NCBI GenBank assembly: GCA_030066045.1
Contig: JASJCJ010000002.1
Span: forward strand, 1-64,000
DNA from: Calothrix sp. MO_167.B12
GTDB lineage: Bacteria > Cyanobacteriota > Cyanobacteriia > Cyanobacteriales > Nostocaceae
DNA length: 64,000 nt
Direction: 5' to 3'
Below the pieces are notes generated by a model. The model was not told the DNA's origin. It did not search any database and saw only the letters and a program-made list of their open reading frames with translations. This document shows positions 16,832-25,709 of this stretch, piece after piece. Position 1 is the stretch's first letter; the number at the start of each line of letters is the position of its first letter. The position numbers and the translations under genes are program-made.

Positions 16832-17013
16832 CCCCGTCGTTCTACGACGGCTTCGTGTTAAACTCAAGTATATACCGAGGGACATCCGGGAATTTAAGTC
16901 TGTGGAGCGAACATAATACCAAAAAACCTTTGGGGTGGAGGCAGTTGCTAAGAAGCAGAAATCTAAGCCGTGAGACTTAGAAAATCCTTGTACCTTTAGG
17001 TCAAGGAGTATGT
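16832..17013 (+). mobile_element. Probable IS200/IS605 right-end / omega-RNA-like remnant
   Basis: Opens with a hairpin (CCGTCGTTCTACGACGG), continues with CTAAGCCGTGAGACTTAG (stem) and ends with the hairpin CCTTGTACCTTTAGGTCAAGG followed by AGTATGTCAA. This arrangement resembles the subterminal hairpins and scaffold of tnpB-associated right ends of IS200/IS605 elements in cyanobacteria. No tnpA or tnpB remains. Assignment is by pattern memory, not by search. Confidence 0.45.
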
Positions 17014-17085
17014 CAAAAGAAACACATTCGGCAGTTGGTAGTTGGGAGTAGGAAAGAGAGCATCCCAATTTTTCAAGAATATTAC

Positions 17086-17141
17086 GTAGTGGGAGCATCT
17101 TGCTCCCTTGATATACAAAGCGGGCAAGATGCCCGCACTAC
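17086..17141. repeat. Palindromic repeat GTAGTGGGAGCATCTTGC
   Basis: Left arm GTAGTGGGAGCATCTTGCTCCC and right arm GGGCAAGATGCCCGCACTAC form an imperfect palindrome of 56 bp. A related GGGCAGGATTCCCGCACTAC arm appears at about 59.06 kb. Confidence 0.75.
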
Positions 17142-17380
17142 AATATTTCATATTTGGGATGCTCCCAATCGGTACCAATCCCCCAAACTCTATTTGGGGA
17201 GATGGAAAAATTTTTTCCGTAAATCTTGCCCCTTGATTTAGGGAGCATCCCAATTTTTACAAGAATGCTGCGATAAATATAGGAGAGAGGACATTTTCAA
17301 GTAAAGAAGCTCTCATCAGGATTATGATATGCGATCGCTGTGTAGATAGTAAAGGTGCGATCGTAAAATTTTTATTTGAG

Positions 17381-17545
17381 TTAGTTAGGGAAGCTTAGTG
17401 AAGGTTCAGATTGATTCAAGACACTATCTGAAACCAGCTCGAATTCTTTTTCTTCCTCTGATTGATGTATTACTGCAAAATTGTTTTTTGGTCACTCATC
17501 ACCACAATACCTATTCTTCAAGTTATCACCAGGTTTGTGATGCAG
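17381..17545 (-). pseudogene. Degenerate copy of the downstream-duplicated small peptide gene
   Basis: The minus strand encodes HKPGDNLKNRYCGDE, a TGA stop, then PKNNFAV...SDSVLNQSEPS. This aligns with HKPGDDWTEEEGGCCGDEQPKN...SDSVLNQSETS of the intact small gene at 17546-17761. The N-terminal part is out of frame and one stop interrupts it, so this is a dead tandem paralogue. Confidence 0.7.
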
Positions 17546-17761
17546 CTAAGTAGCAGAGGTTGGTGAAGTTTCAGATTGATTCAAGACACTATCTGAAACT
17601 CCATCAGATTCTTGTTCCTCCTGTACTGGGTTTCCCGTTAATTTGGAACTTTTATTTTTTGGTTGCTCATCACCACAGCAACCCCCCTCTTCCTCTGTCC
17701 AATCATCACCAGGTTTGTGATTACAGACCTTTACCTTGCTTTGATTACCCTGATTTGACAT
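17546..17761 (-). CDS. Small Cys-containing acidic peptide, unknown function
   Basis: 71-aa ORF (MSNQGNQSKVKVCNHKPGDD...). It has three Cys residues, a CC pair within EEEGGCCGDEQ, and a polar, highly acidic tail with no hydrophobic segment. I recognise no family. The case for a real gene is the adjacent tandem degenerate copy that conserves peptide-level blocks (HKPGD, CGDE, SDSVLNQSE). Conservation of CNHKPGD and CCGDE could mean metal binding or, speculatively, a precursor peptide. No modification enzyme is nearby. Downstream lie its pseudo-copy and the IS-end remnant; upstream is the antiporter on the same strand. Confidence 0.5.
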   Translation of the reverse strand: MSNQGNQSKVKVCNHKPGDDWTEEEGGCCGDEQPKNKSSKLTGNPVQEEQESDGVSDSVLNQSETSPTSAT

Positions 17762-17810
17762 AGCTTATAAATACCTATTTGTGGTAAATACATTAATAAG
17801 TATAAACTCA

Positions 17811-17855
17811 TATGGCATTGAGCGGCATTGAGCGGCATTGAGCGGCATTAAGCAG
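17811..17855. repeat. 10-bp tandem repeat (CGGCATTGAG)
   Basis: Four copies of GGCATTGAGC. The complement contains the core AATGCCG, which is also the core of the 10-bp array at 22401-22447. Confidence 0.9.
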
Positions 17856-17982
17856 TAATCTACACAAAATACAAGGCAAGAAAATACGTAGCACAATTAG
17901 ATAAATCCAATAATAAAGCGAATTTTGGAGAAAAACTGAATATAACTATTTTTATGTTGATTTATGTAAAGCTACTGAATTT

Positions 17983-19275
17983 CTAAGTTGTTGACGATGG
18001 CATTAAAATATCTAATATGTAATTACTAGCAAAATAAAATATTGCAATACATATAATTGCAGGTAATGTCACTGATAATAGTTGAGCAGTTTTTTCTGAA
18101 CCAGATACCTCTATTGCAACTGTTAGCAGCATTGCAGTCATACCATTTTGATGACCAAACATAACTCTAGTTTTGCTTTCTGTAGAGTCTTTGATAAATA
18201 ACAGAGTAACTAGAACTTGTGCCAAGAAAAATGTTGAAAACGCGAGTATCAGACCAGAATTCCAATCTAAAGATAGATTTGCAGACAATAAACCCAGAAT
18301 AACCACACTGAAATAAAAAATAGCAGAATTGATCTTTGTCAGTTTTTCTCCTTTAAATGGCCTGATAAAAAGTCCAATTGCAGCTGGTAAAATAAAAGAC
18401 GCAGACAGGATGCTATAAATAATAATTCCGACAATAGCAATAGTGTCTAACAAAATTGGGGATTTGATTTTCTCTTTTCTGGTTTCACAGGCAGAGGAAG
18501 AAGGGGAGCTTTGTTGGAGGTTGCTTGTCAGTTGAGCGGCTCTATTACCTTTGGAGTATTTGGGTTTAAGACCCCTGTCAAAACGCTTTCGCGGAGCATT
18601 CCGCAGGAAAGCGGTTAACGGAGTGGCAATTAGCTTAGGATCAGGATTCCCCACTAATTGATCCCTTTTGACTTTGCCTGATTCAATATACTTATTATAA
18701 ATTGCTTTGTAGATGATGTAGATGAAATAAACTACAAAACAGATGATAATATCATGACCTATTCTAAATAAATATTCATTGAAATTGAAATCTACCGATA
18801 ATATAATAGGTCGAAAAATATAAAAAGCAAACAATACTGTAATTGGGTCATCAAAACTAGACCAAGCTCTCAAAATAGTTTCCGATTTTTTACTTATATT
18901 GCTGTAGTTCAGGAAATGTGCAGCTGCAATCGGATCGATTTGAGCAATAACAGTTGCACATAAGTATGCAATCGGTGCAACACCAGGAGACAAGTAAGAT
19001 AAAAGGAAACCTGGTAATATAATCTTTAAGGGAACTCCTAAAAGTATTACCTTAAAAATAGAATCTAAATTAATTTTAAATATTTTAGTATCAATGCTAA
19101 CGATATTGATGTATAACCCCACCGCAATGGTGGCATACATAATTTCTTGAAGATAAGGTACATGCCTTGCATTGATGTCTAGGCTCAATGCCAGAAAATA
19201 AGCAGCTAATCCTAGTAAAGTTGCTGTAAAGATTAGCTTAAGAAAATTCTTGCTCATGAACTTGAGTTGTTCCAC
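17983..19275 (-). CDS. Cation:proton antiporter (CPA-like) with loop insertion
   Basis: 430-aa integral membrane protein with about 11 hydrophobic segments, consistent with a Na+(K+)/H+ antiporter of the CPA superfamily. Charged intramembrane motifs are visible: ATVIAQIDPIAAAHFL (the Asp-Pro of the ion site) and AWSSFDDPITVLFAF. A hydrophilic stretch at about 208-268 (NPDPKLIATPLTAFLRNAP...SSPSSSACETRKEK) separates the two halves. Its DNA is richer in GC, contains a hairpin (18584-18613) and looks like an intergenic repeat that entered the frame inside a cytoplasmic loop. Whether transport survives is uncertain, but the frame is intact. Confidence 0.8.
   Translation of the reverse strand: MEQLKFMSKNFLKLIFTATLLGLAAYFLALSLDINARHVPYLQEIMYATIAVGLYINIVSIDTKIFKINLDSIFKVILLGVPLKIILPGFLLSYLSPGVAPIAYLCATVIAQIDPIAAAHFLNYSNISKKSETILRAWSSFDDPITVLFAFYIFRPIILSVDFNFNEYLFRIGHDIIICFVVYFIYIIYKAIYNKYIESGKVKRDQLVGNPDPKLIATPLTAFLRNAPRKRFDRGLKPKYSKGNRAAQLTSNLQQSSPSSSACETRKEKIKSPILLDTIAIVGIIIYSILSASFILPAAIGLFIRPFKGEKLTKINSAIFYFSVVILGLLSANLSLDWNSGLILAFSTFFLAQVLVTLLFIKDSTESKTRVMFGHQNGMTAMLLTVAIEVSGSEKTAQLLSVTLPAIICIAIFYFASNYILDILMPSSTT
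18470..18660. repeat. Repeat-like DNA inserted in frame in antiporter gene
   Basis: About 190 bp differing in composition from the AT-rich gene around it, with the inverted repeat CGCTTTCGCGGAGC / ATTCCGCAGGAAAGCG in its centre. It is translated in frame as a Ser/Pro/Arg-rich loop. Confidence 0.55.
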
Positions 19276-19753
19276 TCAAGTATTTTATCAATAAATTATA
19301 AATAAATAAAGGTTTTTGACTTCACCATAGTTGTACTTCACTGATTTGAAAATTCTAGATAATTTTTGACTGAGTTAAACTATAGAAAATCTATTACTGA
19401 TAGACTTTCCTACTTCGCGGTAACTGCTAGAATTGATGCTTATAATTACATATTACTAATCAATATGTAATATTATTTCATATATAGCAATCCTAATTTA
19501 ATTGCGAAATTTAATTGCGAAAGAATACGTAGGGGAGCCAGCACTGTTGGCGGGTTTCCCGACATAAGGCGACTGGCGTTGTGTTGTCGCGCAGCGCAAC
19601 GCACCAAAGTCGAGATAAATTGTGCGTTACGAGCTGACGCTTTAGCGTAGCCATGCCCGGAGGGCTATACGCACTCTACAAGCACCTAATTTTGTTCAAT
19701 AATCAAACCGGATTTCTATGTTTAAGATATGTCCGATAGAAAATTATTTTTAC
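19276..19753. other. Intergenic region between antiporter and NACHT genes
   Basis: The left half is AT-rich. The segment 19530-19680 is a GC-rich interspersed repeat (GTTGTGTTGTCGCGCAGCGCAACGCACC, ACGCTTTAGCGTAGCC) of the kind seen around cyanobacterial mobile DNA. No gene. Confidence 0.55.
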
Positions 19754-22174
19754 CTACCTACTTACTACTTCCAAGTTTAATTCTCTATTTTCCTTGTGTT
19801 TATCTGTACTTAGTAGCTCAGGTGTAATTCTCTCATTGGGCAGTAATAAATTATCTAGTATTTTATCGCGCAATTCTTTAGAAGAATAGCTCTCTGCTCT
19901 AATACATTCAAGTATTAGATAATTAGCATAAACGTAATTTTCTAAAGCCTTTGTCTCTTCATCTGTAAACATCTTATCATAACCGATATCTAAATGTTTT
20001 AACATAATTTGACGTAAGTCTTCTGTCCATTCTCGCCACTTATTAATAGAAGCATGACCACTAGGTAGAGTATCTTGTAGTTCTGCTAAATCCTTGGATA
20101 AATCTGGCAAACCGCTTTCTAGAGCTTTGTTAACAGCAAGTTTTACCTTTTCATTGATGTCAGATTTTTCACCTATTTTAAGTCGTTCTTGATTAAACTT
20201 ACTTGCTTCAATAGTTGCATTTTTATCGGCATTATTTTCTTCAGCATGAGCAACAGCTAAAGCATGAACACCAGCTAAACCTGAGATAAGAGCAGTTTTT
20301 GGAGTTGGAGGAGTAAGTTTGTTGTGTTCTTTATTAAAATTCCTCATCTCAGTTGCAAGTTGTCCAAAAGGTACTCTGTCAATTTCTATTTTATGGCTAA
20401 TGTAGAGATCCACATCTAAATCAATACTGAGATATAACGCTCTCCAAGAGCTACTTTTAACGCCAGCAGCAGTAGTCATTCCATCTAGCCATTTGAGCAT
20501 CTCTTGCAAAGCCTGACTTTCTTTGACTATATCATTAGTACACCTGAACATAATTTTGAGAAATTCATCAGCTTTATAAATTCGTTCCGTAATTAAAACA
20601 AAAACCTCCTTCCATTGAGATTCTATTAAATGTTGCTCAACAAAATTATTTAAAAAATTCGTTTCCCGATTTTCTACAATGTACTCAGCAGCAAAGTATT
20701 CTTGGAAAGTAAGATGTGAAAAAGAATAGATTCCTTTCGCTTGTTGAATAAGTAAGCCATGATTCACTTCAATTTCTGTCAAGACATCCTGAGTATCTAT
20801 GTCAAAAGTCATATTTTTAACAAACTGACTAATTTTATTTTCTAGTTCCCACTGATGCCATAATATTTTATATGGTTTTTGGCTTAATCCTTCATAGGCT
20901 ATTTCACTAAACATAGCTATTTTACGTTGTCGTGGAAGTTGAAAAGTAGATTTTCTTTCAATGCGACGACTAGCATCCCATCTCCTCAAGAAAGAGTCTA
21001 CTGCATCTGCATACAATGTATAACGATTTCTAGAAAAATCATAAATATCATTAAATGTGATACATAAAATCGTTAGTAATAATGGATTTGTTGCTAGTTC
21101 TTTAACTGATTTATTTTGTTTTAATTTTTCTAAAAATTTGCTACTAATTTCTGGCTCTCCGTGTGCTGCGAACCAATTGTATACAAAATTTTCTATCTGT
21201 TCTTCATCAAAATCTGCCGCTTCTACTTTTGCAAAATCTTTAAATATATAATCACCTCCTCTGTTACGACGAGTAATTAAAAAATGATTTTTTGGAAATG
21301 CGAGAGTGAGATTATCAATCTCTCTATAAATTTGTTTGTTATCTACTTCGATTTCATCCAATCCATCTAACATGATTAAACACTGTCCTTTTTCAAGTAG
21401 TTTACGAATAGCTTGCTCATGATGAGGAACATAATCAGTAAATTCTTTTATGATTTTATCAACCAGATGTATTTTTTCTTTATTCTCAACAAAATCTCTC
21501 AATTGAATAAAAATTGGTACAAGATTTCGTATAGATTCTTCTATATTCAAGATATTTGAATGCGTAGCTAGATATTTTAAAAACGTAGTTTTACCAGCAC
21601 CTGGTTTACCTATAATCATTAGCTTTGGGTAGTCTTTTACAGCTTCCAAAGCTGAAATATGATTTTCATTATTATAAAAGTATAAACGTTTAAAAGGAAC
21701 ATCTTTTTTCGCTTCTAAATTATGTAATAGATTTTGAATAGTTTGTTTTTTATGCCTATGAATATTTTTTAATATCTTGAAATTAACATAAATACTATTT
21801 ATGCTTACTGGCTTATCCATATCTAATATTCTCATCTGGCTACACTTGTTTTCTAAGTGTCTCCAATAAGGGTCTAGCAAATCCCCTTCAATATCAACGA
21901 TTGATTGTCTTAAAGCTTCCTTATAGCTTTTCTTGTCTAATAGTACATAACATAAATAATTGAGGTTTTTTTCCTGTATTTTTGGGGTAATTTCAGAATT
22001 AAAAAAACCTCGAATAGTTCTTTCTGCAATGAGATTAGTATTAGGAATATCTAATTGAGATTCATATACGCGATTCAATCTACTAATTAAAGAACTAGGA
22101 GAACTACCAAATTTTTCAGAATAAGCTGCTTTTAACTGCTCAAAAATTTCTTTGTCAACTTGAATTACTGCCAT
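19754..22174 (-). CDS. NACHT NTPase (bacterial NLR-like)
   Basis: 806-aa STAND-class NTPase. Residues 1-90 form a small helical domain (ERTIRGFFNSEITPKIQEKNLNYLCYVLL) resembling the HTH-like head of cyanobacterial NACHT proteins. The NACHT domain has Walker A GKPGAGKTT (189-197), Walker B CLIMLDGLDEIE (264-275) and sensor LITRRNRGG near 300. A winged-helix region follows with FSHLTFQEYFAAEYI, the classic NACHT tail motif. The C-terminal 100 residues (WREWTEDLRQIMLKHLDIG ... LILECIRAESYSSKELRDKI) match the helical NCH2-type C-terminal domain of conflict-system NACHTs. Bacterial NACHTs are established anti-phage sensors. There is no obvious nuclease or TIR effector within the protein; the divergent neighbour carries TIR. 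AT-rich and accessory-like. Confidence 0.88.
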   Translation of the reverse strand: MAVIQVDKEIFEQLKAAYSEKFGSSPSSLISRLNRVYESQLDIPNTNLIAERTIRGFFNSEITPKIQEKNLNYLCYVLLDKKSYKEALRQSIVDIEGDLLDPYWRHLENKCSQMRILDMDKPVSINSIYVNFKILKNIHRHKKQTIQNLLHNLEAKKDVPFKRLYFYNNENHISALEAVKDYPKLMIIGKPGAGKTTFLKYLATHSNILNIEESIRNLVPIFIQLRDFVENKEKIHLVDKIIKEFTDYVPHHEQAIRKLLEKGQCLIMLDGLDEIEVDNKQIYREIDNLTLAFPKNHFLITRRNRGGDYIFKDFAKVEAADFDEEQIENFVYNWFAAHGEPEISSKFLEKLKQNKSVKELATNPLLLTILCITFNDIYDFSRNRYTLYADAVDSFLRRWDASRRIERKSTFQLPRQRKIAMFSEIAYEGLSQKPYKILWHQWELENKISQFVKNMTFDIDTQDVLTEIEVNHGLLIQQAKGIYSFSHLTFQEYFAAEYIVENRETNFLNNFVEQHLIESQWKEVFVLITERIYKADEFLKIMFRCTNDIVKESQALQEMLKWLDGMTTAAGVKSSSWRALYLSIDLDVDLYISHKIEIDRVPFGQLATEMRNFNKEHNKLTPPTPKTALISGLAGVHALAVAHAEENNADKNATIEASKFNQERLKIGEKSDINEKVKLAVNKALESGLPDLSKDLAELQDTLPSGHASINKWREWTEDLRQIMLKHLDIGYDKMFTDEETKALENYVYANYLILECIRAESYSSKELRDKILDNLLLPNERITPELLSTDKHKENRELNLEVVSR

Positions 22175-22642
22175 TTATATGCCTTTGTCTAAAGTAACTA
22201 TTTTGAGTGCAAAAATCTGCTAAATGCTGCCTGTATTACTTTGGATGAAATAATAATAGGTTATTGTTCTTTCATCCAAAGTAGGGAAAACGACATTCTT
22301 GGAAACATAGAATGTAAATTCAATATGAGAATAATCTTCTCCGGAAAATTTGTTTTTTTCTTAATAATTGAAAGAACTAACATTTTGGTTATTTTGTATT
22401 AATGCTGATGGTTGCCGATGAATGCCGATGAATGCCGATGAATGCCAGTACTCACTTTTCTACAATCTCAATATAATGATTTTTAGTGCATCACACTTTT
22501 ACCTATAATGTGCATATACTGGAAATATATTATACAGGATTAAGCATCCTAATCAACCACCAAGAAGTTAATTTATCAAGTCTTAACTAAGCAATTATCC
22601 TGGTATTGATTTTAGGTTTTGTAATTTGAGGCTAATAGTGTT
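22175..22642. promoter_or_regulatory. Divergent intergenic region of the NACHT and WD40-ROC-TIR genes
   Basis: 468 bp between divergent starts must hold both promoters. It contains a 10-bp tandem repeat (AATGCCGATG, 22401-22447) and an inverted pair CTTTGGATGAAATAATAATAGG / TTTCATCCAAAG near 22230-22284 (CTTTGGATGAAA...TTTCATCCAAAG), a possible operator. Confidence 0.5.
22401..22447. repeat. 10-bp tandem repeat (AATGCCGATG)
   Basis: Four to five copies of GATGAATGCC, first copies degenerate. It shares AATGCCG with the complement of the array at 17811-17855. Confidence 0.9.
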
Positions 22643-25600
22643 TTGTTAAGAGATCAAAATATTTTACCTTGGCTGAAATCCATGTTAGACGAGAAGGATC
22701 AAAACAAGTTTCCCCCCGGCTTTCAACTGCAAAAACCTCTTTCGGGACATAATGCTCTTATAAGTCGAGTAGTGTGGTCACCTGATGGAAATAAGCTTGC
22801 GTCATCTTCCTTCGACAGAACTATTAAGCTTTGGGATGTAGAGACTGGCGAATGTTTCCAAACTTTGGTAGGTCACACTGGGCGAGTTAGAGAAGTTTCA
22901 TGGTCACCAAATGGTCAATTTATTGCTTCTGGTTCGGATGATAAAACTATCCGAATTTGGCAAGTAGCAACTGGCAGGCTTTACTATATAATTCCGATGA
23001 TGGGTGTATGTTTTACCATAGTCTGGTCTCCAGATTCTCAAGTACTTGCTGCTGGAGGGATGCGCGATGATTGGTCTATTCTGTTTTGGAGTATTCCGGA
23101 TAAGAAACGCTTGATTCCAGGAGGGTTAGAAGGACATTATGGACAAATTAATACTTTAGCTTTATCTTCTAATTTGATACTGGCATCAGGTTCCCACGAC
23201 AACACCATAAGACTTTGGAAAAAAGAAACTGATAAACTGATTGCTAAATCTAGAGGAATACTTAAAGGTCATTCTTCAGGTGTTTTTAGTGTGACATGGT
23301 CTCCAGATGGAAAAGTCCTGGCATCTGGCTCATATGATAGAACGATCCGGATTTGGAATCCTCAGACAGGGCAAACATTATTTGTGTTGGAAGGTCATAC
23401 TGGATCGGTTAATTGTGTTAAATTTTCTTACGATGGTAAACTCCTTGCTTCTAAATCTTCTGATGGAACGGTTCGCCTCTGGTGCTGTGACACCTGGAAA
23501 CAAGTAGCAATATTGGATGAACCGACTTTCAAATTTCTGCCTTTTGGCTTAGCTTTCCATCCTAAAGCACCAATATTAGCAACTTTAGGTGAGGGAGATA
23601 CAATCATCCGCATTTGGGAAATAGACCAGGATGTTCTTCTCAATGCCTCTCCAGTTAACTCCTATGCCCAATATACTAATGCCAAGGTGGTTCTGCTTGG
23701 TGACAGTGGTGTTGGCAAATCAGGGCTAAGTCTTGTCCTCACTGGTGAACCTTTCAAACCAACAGAATCCACCCATGGTCGTCATGTCCATAAATTTGAC
23801 ACCCAAGAAGTAGAACTAGAGGATAGTCGCCAAGAAATGCGGGAGATACTCCTGTGGGATTTAGCTGGACAACCAAATTATCGTCTGATTCATCAATTAC
23901 ATTTAAATGAATTGGCTGTGGCACTAATTGTCTTTGATGCCCGCAGTGAAACTGAACCCTTTGCTGGGGTTCATTACTGGAACCGTGCTTTACGACAAGC
24001 TTACAATCTTCAGGGTAATTCAAGAATCCCTTTGAAGAAATTCCTAGTATCAGCACGAGCGGATCGAGGTAGAATTAGCGTTAGTCGTCCTCGTATCAAT
24101 TCTTTGATTGGTGACCTTGGTTTTGATGGCTATTTTGAGACTAGTGCTAAAGAAGATTGGAAAATTTCAGAGCTAGCCGCAGCTATCCGTGAAGCAATTG
24201 ACTGGGATGCCCTGCCAAAAGTAATCTCTACGGAACTTTTTGAGAGGATTAAACGTTTCCTGATTCAGGAAAAAGAAGAAGGACGATTGCTGTCAAAAGT
24301 AGATGATCTGTATAGAGCCTTTTTGCAATCTGCTGGACAAGTTACTGCTAAGAAAAAAGAACTACCCGAACAGTTTGAGACTTGTATTGGGCGTTTAGAG
24401 TCAGGGGATTTAATTCGCAGGCTCAGTTTTGGCAACCTAATTCTGTTGCAACCCGAACTTCTGGATGCTTATGCTTCAGCAATTGTCAATGCTGCGAAAG
24501 ATCAGCCGGAGGGTTTCGGAAGTATTCCAGAAGAAGATGTTCTAGCAGGGCTGTTTCGGATGCCTAAAGATGAGCGTATCCCAGATAAAGAGCAGGAGAA
24601 ACTACTTTTGATTGCTACGGTTGAGGAACTATTAAATCGAGAAATTGCCTTACGTGAGAATACAGGTTCTTGTCAGTTACTCATCTTTCCTTCTCAGTTC
24701 ACTCGTGAATGGCCAGAAGCTCCAGATCCGGAAGGCAAAGCTGTCATTTTCGAGTTTGAGGGACCAATTTTAAATGTATATACAACCTTAGTAGTACGCC
24801 TCTCCCGGAGTGATATTTTTCAATACAAAGAGATGTGGAAGAATGCAGCACTTTTCACAGCCAGAGTGGGAGGTGATTGTGGTATATGGCTACGCCCAAT
24901 GGAAGAAGGTAAAGCAAAATTGACTCTTTTCTTCAAGCCAGAGGCCAGCGAGGAAACTCGTTTTCATTTTGAGGAATACATTCATACCCACCTCAAACGT
25001 CGAGCCTTACCAGAAAGTATAAATCGCCGTCGAATCTTTGTTTGTCATAGCTGTGATACACCAGTAAGCGAGTTACAGGCTCAGCGAAGGCGAGAGCGTG
25101 GTATGAACTGGATCAGTTGCGGTGTCTGCGATACTCCCATTTCACTTTCGGATCGTGAAGAACGTTTAAGATTGTCTAAACCCTCAATTATTCCTCAAAT
25201 AGATAAAGCTGCTGACGATAAGCGTAGAAAGGAAACTGCTGCTTCCACTGTTCAGGGTAAAATTGCTACTAAGGATTTTGATGTTTTTCTGGCTCACAAC
25301 ACTCAGGATAAATCGATAGTAAGGATAATTGCTGAATTATTGAAACAACTAGGCTTGAATCCATGGTTTGATGAAGAACAAATTCCTCCAGGACGCTGGG
25401 TTCAAGAATTTACCCAACAGGCAATTCCCCATGTAAAATCTGCTGCTATTTTCATTGGTGTTAATGGTTTGGAAGAATGGCAAGAATTATACTTACGAAC
25501 ATTGAACAGTCAAGGTGTAAAAGCCAAGATTCCTGTAATTCCTGTTTTGTTACCCGGTGTGAACGAACTTCCCGATGATTTGCATTTTCTAAAGGAATTG

Positions 25601-25678
25601 AAACCTGTATCGTTCAGAAGTATTGATGATTCTCAAGCTTTAGATGATTTAAAATGGGGCATTACAGGTCAAAGATAA
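22643..25678 (+). CDS. WD40-ROC GTPase-zinc ribbon-TIR protein
   Basis: 1011-aa multidomain signalling protein. Residues 30-335 form seven WD40 blades (GHTGRVREVSWSPNGQFIASGSDDKTIRIW). Residues 345-540 are a ROC/Ras-like GTPase with P-loop GDSGVGKS (about 356), G3 DLAGQP and an atypical G4 (SARAD). A winged-helix/COR-like region spans 540-790, then a zinc-ribbon-like segment (CHSC ... CGVC, about 800-830). Residues 877-1010 are a TIR domain (FDVFLAHNTQDKS, PWFDEEQIPPGRW). The TIR position that is Glu in active NADases is Tyr here (EEWQELYLRT against KWQALELRS in the next gene). The start is TTG at 22643 or ATG at 22682; neither has a good ribosome site. It may be a propeller-type ligand sensor with GTPase control. 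Confidence 0.88.
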   Translation: MLRDQNILPWLKSMLDEKDQNKFPPGFQLQKPLSGHNALISRVVWSPDGNKLASSSFDRTIKLWDVETGECFQTLVGHTGRVREVSWSPNGQFIASGSDDKTIRIWQVATGRLYYIIPMMGVCFTIVWSPDSQVLAAGGMRDDWSILFWSIPDKKRLIPGGLEGHYGQINTLALSSNLILASGSHDNTIRLWKKETDKLIAKSRGILKGHSSGVFSVTWSPDGKVLASGSYDRTIRIWNPQTGQTLFVLEGHTGSVNCVKFSYDGKLLASKSSDGTVRLWCCDTWKQVAILDEPTFKFLPFGLAFHPKAPILATLGEGDTIIRIWEIDQDVLLNASPVNSYAQYTNAKVVLLGDSGVGKSGLSLVLTGEPFKPTESTHGRHVHKFDTQEVELEDSRQEMREILLWDLAGQPNYRLIHQLHLNELAVALIVFDARSETEPFAGVHYWNRALRQAYNLQGNSRIPLKKFLVSARADRGRISVSRPRINSLIGDLGFDGYFETSAKEDWKISELAAAIREAIDWDALPKVISTELFERIKRFLIQEKEEGRLLSKVDDLYRAFLQSAGQVTAKKKELPEQFETCIGRLESGDLIRRLSFGNLILLQPELLDAYASAIVNAAKDQPEGFGSIPEEDVLAGLFRMPKDERIPDKEQEKLLLIATVEELLNREIALRENTGSCQLLIFPSQFTREWPEAPDPEGKAVIFEFEGPILNVYTTLVVRLSRSDIFQYKEMWKNAALFTARVGGDCGIWLRPMEEGKAKLTLFFKPEASEETRFHFEEYIHTHLKRRALPESINRRRIFVCHSCDTPVSELQAQRRRERGMNWISCGVCDTPISLSDREERLRLSKPSIIPQIDKAADDKRRKETAASTVQGKIATKDFDVFLAHNTQDKSIVRIIAELLKQLGLNPWFDEEQIPPGRWVQEFTQQAIPHVKSAAIFIGVNGLEEWQELYLRTLNSQGVKAKIPVIPVLLPGVNELPDDLHFLKELKPVSFRSIDDSQALDDLKWGITGQR

Positions 25679-25709
25679 TTTTAATAGCATAGTTTATTTC
25701 TAAATCAAC

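Larger units (their letters stand above)
16767..17380. other. Repeat-rich intergenic region
   Basis: Overlapping short ORFs on both strands here have no family features. The region holds an IS200/IS605-like end, a GTAGTGGGAGCAT... palindrome and a duplicated GAGCATCCCAATTTTT segment (about 17060 and 17241). Confidence 0.65.

Noticed and set aside
16781-17253. Several overlapping ORFs on both strands
   Set aside because: They overlap each other and consist of repeat and IS-end DNA; none has coding character.
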